From assembly GCA_963668495.1 (NCBI GenBank), contig OY764545.1, forward strand, positions 1,364,001 through 1,428,000: DNA of 64,000 nt. Direction: 5' to 3'. This document shows positions 59,181 to 64,000 of this stretch, piece by piece. Numbering within the stretch: position 1 is the first letter of the stretch; every line of letters starts with the position of its first letter. A model generated the notes under the pieces. The model did not search any database. It worked only from the letters and a program-made list of their open reading frames with translations, and was not told where the DNA came from. The stretch is from Oleispirillum sp963668495 (GTDB lineage: Bacteria > Pseudomonadota > Alphaproteobacteria > Rhodospirillales > Rhodospirillaceae). A program made the position numbers and the translations under genes.

Positions 59181-60818
59181 CTACGACGCGTCTTGCGTAA
59201 TGCCCATGACGTAGCGATTTTTTCCGCCGTTTTTGGCCTGATACATGGCTTGGTCGGCGGTTTTTACGATCTCTTCCCCCGCGGTGGCATGTATGGGGTA
59301 AACTGCAATGCCGATGCTGGCTCCTATGGTTACGGTCCCTTGTTGAAGCGTGACCGGAACCGAAAGGGCCGCGATAATCTTTTCTGCGACCTTGCCTGCG
59401 TTGTCTGTGGCTTTGATTTCAGACAGGATGAGCGCGAATTCATCGCCGCCAAGGCGGGCAACCGTATCTGAAGACCGTGAGCAATCGGTCAGAATCTTGC
59501 CGACGGCGATGAGTAATGCATCGCCGGCTTCATGACCGTGTTGGTCGTTGACGGCCTTGAAGCCATCCAAATCAATGTAAAGCACGGCAAATAGACGGTC
59601 ATACCGTTTACAATGTTGGAGACTGGCCTCTAGACGGTCAAAGAACAATTTACGGTTTGGTAGATTGGTCAAAGGGTCATACAGGGCCATGGAGACCAAC
59701 TGAGCTTGATAGATTTTCCGTTTGGTAATGAATAGGGCAATATGCCAAGCCCCGAACGCGACAAAGGCAAATAGTCCGGCACCAAGGGCGAATGCTTTGA
59801 AACGCAATTGATCAAGCCGCTGGGCGAGCGTCTCATTATTAATGAAAGATACCAAATACCATGTGCACTCACGGGTTGCTGATGCACTTAGGTTCAGTGA
59901 ATGATCTGTTCCGGTCTGACGTAATTTGGCTTGCCCCTCATCCAAGGGTGAAATCTTGATAAAGGTGAACAGGCCGGTGTCAGTTGAGAACTGCCCGCGT
60001 TCCTCAGTTTGCATTTTCTGCCACGCGTTCGGATAGTACGCTGCAAAGGTCTGGTTCTGCCTTTCTGGCAGCATAAATCCCCATTCCTGTGCAGGGTTGG
60101 GGTGTTTTAGCCAGTAACCGTCCTCGTTGAGCAAAAAACTGGCACTGTTTGCCGTTGATGTCCCGGCAAGGGCAAAGTTGTTCAAAAGGTGACTGGCCAG
60201 ATAGTTCAGAACGATGACGCCTTGTTTGGTTTCATCTGTATCGAAAACCGGAATCCCGAACCGGATCATAGGTTTATAGGGAGTCTCGACCGTATTGTTT
60301 TCAACGTTTAGATCAAGGGGGGAGAGGTAAACCTTCCCCTTGGATAGGGAAATCGTATTTTGAAAATAATAACGGTCACGTTTGTTCTGCAGGAATTTTT
60401 CCGCAACGATGGTCGCCCCGTCTGCAAGCGTATAGTTTATGCGTACGCGTTCCTGCCCCTGACTATCCAAGAAACGAATTTGATCATAAATCCCTTTGGC
60501 TTCGGCAAAGGCCGCGTACTCGTGCTGGATCAATCGTACGTCAGTGGCTGACCCTGTTTTCAGAAAAGACTGCAATTCATTTTGCAAGGATAGAAAATCC
60601 AGATCACTGATGACTTCTTGGAAGATATTGGTGATGGATTTTTCCTGTAACGCCAGAGAATAGGATTCCTGCTGTTTGGTTTCTTTGAAAAGTTCGCTGG
60701 TTTCAGTTTGGTAAAGCAAAGTAACGCCGCCACCGAACAGAGTCCCGACGGCAATGAACAGGATGAAAAAAAGTTTCAAAGAATGCTGAATGACATCTTG
60801 GTTTTTAATATTTGTCAT
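59181..60818 (-). CDS. Membrane diguanylate cyclase (Cache-type sensor, GGDEF)
   Basis: 545 residues. Helix 14-36, a periplasmic sensor region about 37-340 that looks like a double Cache domain (YDQIRFLDSQGQERVRIN, YFQNTISLSKGKVYLSPLDL), helix 341-363, then GGDEF about 375-540. The active loop is GGDEF (457-461) with RSSD (448-451) as a feedback I-site. Makes cyclic-di-GMP in response to a small external ligand. No EAL domain and no adjacent effector; a separate unit from rsmD and mutL. Confidence 0.95.
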   Translation of the reverse strand: MTNIKNQDVIQHSLKLFFILFIAVGTLFGGGVTLLYQTETSELFKETKQQESYSLALQEKSITNIFQEVISDLDFLSLQNELQSFLKTGSATDVRLIQHEYAAFAEAKGIYDQIRFLDSQGQERVRINYTLADGATIVAEKFLQNKRDRYYFQNTISLSKGKVYLSPLDLNVENNTVETPYKPMIRFGIPVFDTDETKQGVIVLNYLASHLLNNFALAGTSTANSASFLLNEDGYWLKHPNPAQEWGFMLPERQNQTFAAYYPNAWQKMQTEERGQFSTDTGLFTFIKISPLDEGQAKLRQTGTDHSLNLSASATRECTWYLVSFINNETLAQRLDQLRFKAFALGAGLFAFVAFGAWHIALFITKRKIYQAQLVSMALYDPLTNLPNRKLFFDRLEASLQHCKRYDRLFAVLYIDLDGFKAVNDQHGHEAGDALLIAVGKILTDCSRSSDTVARLGGDEFALILSEIKATDNAGKVAEKIIAALSVPVTLQQGTVTIGASIGIAVYPIHATAGEEIVKTADQAMYQAKNGGKNRYVMGITQDAS

Positions 60819-60927
60819 TTTTTATCAAGGCTCCACGGCGCATTCACTTTGGCATGCAGCCAGCATTATAACCCATTTTTTGGAAAAAAGTGGTTAACGG
60901 CGTATGTGCGTTTAATGGAACCTGTCC

Positions 60928-62808
60928 CTAGCGCTTGAACAGCTTTTCGATGTCGGCTAATGGCAGGGTGACATAGGTGGGGCGACCATGGTTGCATTGT
61001 CCGGCGCGGGGAGTTTGCTCCATTTGCCGCAACAGGGCATTCATCTCTTCGATGCTGAGGCGGCGGCCCGATCGAACCGAGCCATGGCAGGCAATCGTCG
61101 CCAAGATATGGTCAATGCGATCGGTTAAGGCAGAGGCATCGTCCCATTCCGTCAGGCTGTCGGCAAGATCACGGATTAATGCCCGCACGTCGGTTTGCCC
61201 CAACAATGCCGGTATTTCGCGGACCACAACGGCGTCATAACCAAACGGTTCGATGACAAGGCCAAGGTCTTCCAATTCTTGGGCGCGGGCGGTCATGCGA
61301 TTAACCGCGCTTTCTTCGAGTTGGATAACGTCCGGTAGCAACAGAACCTGACGGGTGACACCCTTAGCGGCCCGTTCCGACTTGATTTTTTCAAGCACGA
61401 TGCGTTCATGGGCTGCATGTTGGTCCACAATCACCATGCCGTCTTTGGTTTGTGCGACGATATAGGTTTCGTGAACTTGTGCCCGCGCCTGCCCCAGTGG
61501 AAAGTCATCGGTCTCAGACGGTGCTGTTACTGGTTCACTGTCGTAAGGCTCGTTGGCTTCGGGGGAGCTACTGCCGCGGGCGACTCCGCCCGGGGGCAAG
61601 TCCCAGCCGGGGGATGTTTCGGCGAGTCCGGTTTGAACCGGGGGAGATAATGGAGCCTGAAACGCCAGTGACGCATCCAGTGAGGCCCGCGGATTGCCAA
61701 ATGTCCGGCCTTGCTGCGGGTTTTGGTACGGATTGGATGCGGGGTGACCGGGGGTCGAAAAGGATTGAAACCGGGATAAGGCATGGTCGGTGGCATCCAC
61801 GGCGCGGTGTGCTGCGGCACCAATGGCGTTGCGCAAGCCTGATACAATCAGGGAACGGACCAACCCGGGGTCACGGAAACGAACTTCTGATTTCGCCGGA
61901 TGCACGTTCACATCGACAAAGGATGGATCGACGGTCAGAAACAGGGCCAGAACCGGATGGCGGTCGTGGGCCAACACATCGCGATACGCTCCGCGAACAG
62001 CCCCCAACAGTAAACGGTCCCGCACCGGGCGACCATTTACGAACAGGTATTGATCCTTGGCCGTGCCTTTGTTGAAGGTGGGCAATCCGGCATATCCGGT
62101 CAGGCGCAGGTCTTCACGCACCAAGTCCACTTGCACAGCATTTTCCGCAAAGTCGCGGCCCAGAATATTGCGCAGGCGTGCCAGACGGGCGTCAAACAAA
62201 TCCCCTTGTTCGGGGCGGAGGTTGAGTTTTTCTCGTCCATCGTCCGTAAATTTGAAGCCGATCTGTGGGTGAGCCATGGCAAGCCGGGTCAGCATATCAA
62301 GGGCATGGCTGGATTCGGTTCGCGGTGTTTTCAGAAACTTAAGTCGGGCAGGTGTGGCAAAGAACAGGTCCCGAACCTCGACACGCGTACCAAAAGGATG
62401 GGCTGCTGGTTCCGGTGGGTGTTGCGTGCCGCCTTCAATCGTCAGGCTCCATGCGGTGTCAGCCCCCTGCGGGCGTGAGGTCAATGTCAGACGCGCGACG
62501 GAACCGATGCTGGGCAACGCTTCGCCACGAAAACCGAAGTGATCAATGAATGTTAGGTCATCACCGTTGAGCTTGGATGTGGCATGACGCTGTACAGCCA
62601 GCTGCAATTCATCCGGCGTCATGCCGCAGCCATTATCGGTTACGGCAATAAACGACCGCCCGCCATCGCGCAGAGTAACTTCGACTTGGCTGGCGTCCGC
62701 ATCCAATGCGTTTTCGACGATTTCCTTCAGGGCAGAGGCCGGGCGCTCCACCACCTCACCTGCGGCAATCTGATTGATCAGATTGGGGGGCAGGACACGA
62801 ATACTCAA
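60928..62808 (-). CDS. mutL: DNA mismatch repair protein MutL
   Basis: 626 residues. GHKL ATPase N-terminus: IRVLPPNLINQIAAGEVVER, DNGCGMT, HFGFRGEALPSI. A linker of about 110 residues rich in Pro, Ser and Gln follows. The C-terminal dimerisation domain has the endonuclease motif DQHAAHERIVLE (near residue 460), ACHGSVRSG and CNHGRPTYV, so this MutL is predicted to be a nicking nuclease, unlike E. coli MutL. Stop and pgi end are near but the genes run the same way. Confidence 0.97.
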   Translation of the reverse strand: MSIRVLPPNLINQIAAGEVVERPASALKEIVENALDADASQVEVTLRDGGRSFIAVTDNGCGMTPDELQLAVQRHATSKLNGDDLTFIDHFGFRGEALPSIGSVARLTLTSRPQGADTAWSLTIEGGTQHPPEPAAHPFGTRVEVRDLFFATPARLKFLKTPRTESSHALDMLTRLAMAHPQIGFKFTDDGREKLNLRPEQGDLFDARLARLRNILGRDFAENAVQVDLVREDLRLTGYAGLPTFNKGTAKDQYLFVNGRPVRDRLLLGAVRGAYRDVLAHDRHPVLALFLTVDPSFVDVNVHPAKSEVRFRDPGLVRSLIVSGLRNAIGAAAHRAVDATDHALSRFQSFSTPGHPASNPYQNPQQGRTFGNPRASLDASLAFQAPLSPPVQTGLAETSPGWDLPPGGVARGSSSPEANEPYDSEPVTAPSETDDFPLGQARAQVHETYIVAQTKDGMVIVDQHAAHERIVLEKIKSERAAKGVTRQVLLLPDVIQLEESAVNRMTARAQELEDLGLVIEPFGYDAVVVREIPALLGQTDVRALIRDLADSLTEWDDASALTDRIDHILATIACHGSVRSGRRLSIEEMNALLRQMEQTPRAGQCNHGRPTYVTLPLADIEKLFKR

Positions 62809-62831
62809 ATCAACAACTCCAAGTGCCGGGG

Positions 62832-64000
62832 TTAACTGTGGTCGGTTTCTGTATCCACATCAGTTGAGCGCAAGGCACGCACCAAGTCAATCAACGCTGT
62901 GGTTGAACCGTCGTGCCCATCAGGTGCATCATCACTGACAAGCTCGGTCAGGATTGAACTTGCGAGGGTCTTGCCAAGCTCCACACCCCATTGGTCAAAG
63001 GCGTTGATTCCCCAAATCACGCTTTGAACAAAGACCTTGTGCTCGTATAGGGCGATCAGCATGCCCAAGGTTTCCGGCGTCAGTTTCGGTAACAATAAGG
63101 TGGTCGAAGGGCGGTTACCGGGAAAAGTTTTGTGTGGGGCAAGAGCCTTGGCGTGGGCAACGGAAAGCCCCCGGTCCAGCAGAGACTTTTGCGCTTCTTC
63201 TGTGGTTTGCCCCCGCATCAATGCTTCTGCCTGTGCCAAGGCATTCGCCAAAAGGATGGGCTGGTGGTCTTCGCATTCATGATGGGACCGGGCAACGACG
63301 ATAAAGTCGCAGGGTACATCCTGTGTCCCTTGATGGATCATTTGATAAAACGAATGCTGACCATTGGTGCCGGGTTCACCAAACAAGACGGGTTGGGTGC
63401 TGGTGGCACAGATAGTCCCGTCCGTGCAGACGTGCTTGCCGTTGCTTTCCATTTCCAGCTGTTGCAGGAAGGCCGGAAAGCGGGCAAGGGATTGGTCATA
63501 GGGCAGAACAGCTCGGGTTTTTGCTCCCAAGACCGTGTGGTTCCAAATACCGACTAAGGCCAGCACGACCGGCAGGTTATCCAAGAATGGGGCCGCCCGG
63601 AAATGTGCATCCATTTCATGAGCGCCGTACAGAAGTTCGGTGAAGGCATCCATGCCGACGGCAAGGGCGATGGCTAGGCCAACCGCAGACCATAGGGAGT
63701 AACGTCCGCCGACCCAGTCCCAGAACTCAAACATATGAGCCGGATCAATGCCGAAGGCTTTTACCGCCGTGCTGTTGGTGGATACGGCGACAAAGTGTTT
63801 GGCAATGGCGGCTTCCCCCAAATGCCGGACCAGCCATGCGCGCGCGGTATGGGCGTTGCGCATGGTTTCCTGCGTGGTAAAGGTCTTGGAGGTGATTACA
63901 AACAGGGTCGTCGCTGGGTCAAGGCCGCGCAGAACTTCAGAAATATGTGTGGCATCGACATTGGAAACAAAATGCGGATGCAAGTCGTCGCGACCATAGG
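62832..64000 (-). CDS. pgi: Glucose-6-phosphate isomerase, C-terminal part, cut by window edge
   Basis: About 389 residues visible; the frame is open to the last base, so the N-terminus lies beyond the window. Seen: HPHFVSNVDATHISEVLRGL, SKTFTTQETMRNA (active-site loop), WDWVGGRYSLWSAVGLAIAL, GEPGTNGQHSFYQMIHQGT (catalytic Glu and His region) and NAFDQWGVELGK near the end. Pgi interconverts glucose-6-phosphate and fructose-6-phosphate in the cytoplasm. Shorter than E. coli Pgi only because of the cut. Confidence 0.97.
   Translation of the reverse strand, partial: YGRDDLHPHFVSNVDATHISEVLRGLDPATTLFVITSKTFTTQETMRNAHTARAWLVRHLGEAAIAKHFVAVSTNSTAVKAFGIDPAHMFEFWDWVGGRYSLWSAVGLAIALAVGMDAFTELLYGAHEMDAHFRAAPFLDNLPVVLALVGIWNHTVLGAKTRAVLPYDQSLARFPAFLQQLEMESNGKHVCTDGTICATSTQPVLFGEPGTNGQHSFYQMIHQGTQDVPCDFIVVARSHHECEDHQPILLANALAQAEALMRGQTTEEAQKSLLDRGLSVAHAKALAPHKTFPGNRPSTTLLLPKLTPETLGMLIALYEHKVFVQSVIWGINAFDQWGVELGKTLASSILTELVSDDAPDGHDGSTTALIDLVRALRSTDVDTETDHS

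Noticed and set aside
1..64000. tRNA, rRNA, CRISPR arrays and insertion sequences
   Set aside because: All gaps were read; none has a tRNA cloverleaf, spaced repeats or transposase remnants.

Overview
The window is a gene-dense stretch of an alphaproteobacterial chromosome of moderate GC content. Gene content and order point to the Rhodospirillales and their marine or microaerophilic relatives (Thalassospira, Terasakiella or Magnetospirillum type). This is an inference from synteny and protein character, not a database result. The supporting blocks are rpsF-rpsR-rplI-dnaB-alr-mlaE-mlaF-radA-cvpA-purF, fabD-fabG-acpP-fabF-mltG, yicC-gmk, lptF-lptD-surA-pdxA-rsmA, and cbb3-oxidase assembly genes at the left edge. 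I found no tRNA or rRNA gene, insertion sequence, prophage or CRISPR array. No gap without a gene exceeds 300 bases.

Left part (1-22.3 kb, almost all + strand). The 3' end of ccoI and a 51-residue ccoS close a cbb3 oxidase maturation operon. panB-panC and a small conserved-looking protein follow, ended by a textbook terminator. Next come a large cyclic-nucleotide-binding/helical-repeat protein, a truncated DppA-like solute-binding protein on the opposite strand, a DNA photolyase and a two-gene RND efflux pump. An envelope lipid block (metallophosphoesterase, GT4 glycosyltransferase, DUF374 acyltransferase, waaA, lpxK, LpxL-like acyltransferase) leads into a thioredoxin-fold protein and a YfgM-like, BamB-like, Der group.

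Middle (22.3-39.8 kb). A LysR regulator diverges from a paired SMR exporter (mdtJI type). A long minus-strand block runs from rpsF to purF, an SDR and an extensin-like lipoprotein, linking ribosomal protein synthesis, replication, D-alanine supply, lipid transport, recombination and purine synthesis. Divergent from it is the fatty-acid synthesis cluster fabD, fabG, acpP, fabF with mltG.

Accessory insert (39.85-45.35 kb). Between mltG and yicC, which are usually close neighbours in this class, lie a Fic protein with a small VbhA-like partner, a LysR/AEC-transporter pair, a CHASE-PAS-GGDEF diguanylate cyclase and an SDR. This is the most variable-looking part of the window.

Right part (45.4-64 kb). 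yicC and gmk face a minus-strand outer-membrane biogenesis operon (lptF, lptD, surA, pdxA, rsmA) that lacks lptG at its usual place. Then come a 5'-nucleotidase-like HD protein, an unknown secreted protein, tadA, a lytic transglycosylase, a coupled peptidase C26-rluB-rsmD group, a second diguanylate cyclase, mutL and the 3' part of pgi.

Most of the window is housekeeping. The items most worth a second look are the Fic module with an altered active-site motif, the cNMP/helical-repeat protein with no visible output domain, the half-length DppA-like protein, the SMR subunit with Asp at the coupling-Glu position, the missing lptG, and the strong hairpin in the rpsR-rplI spacer.
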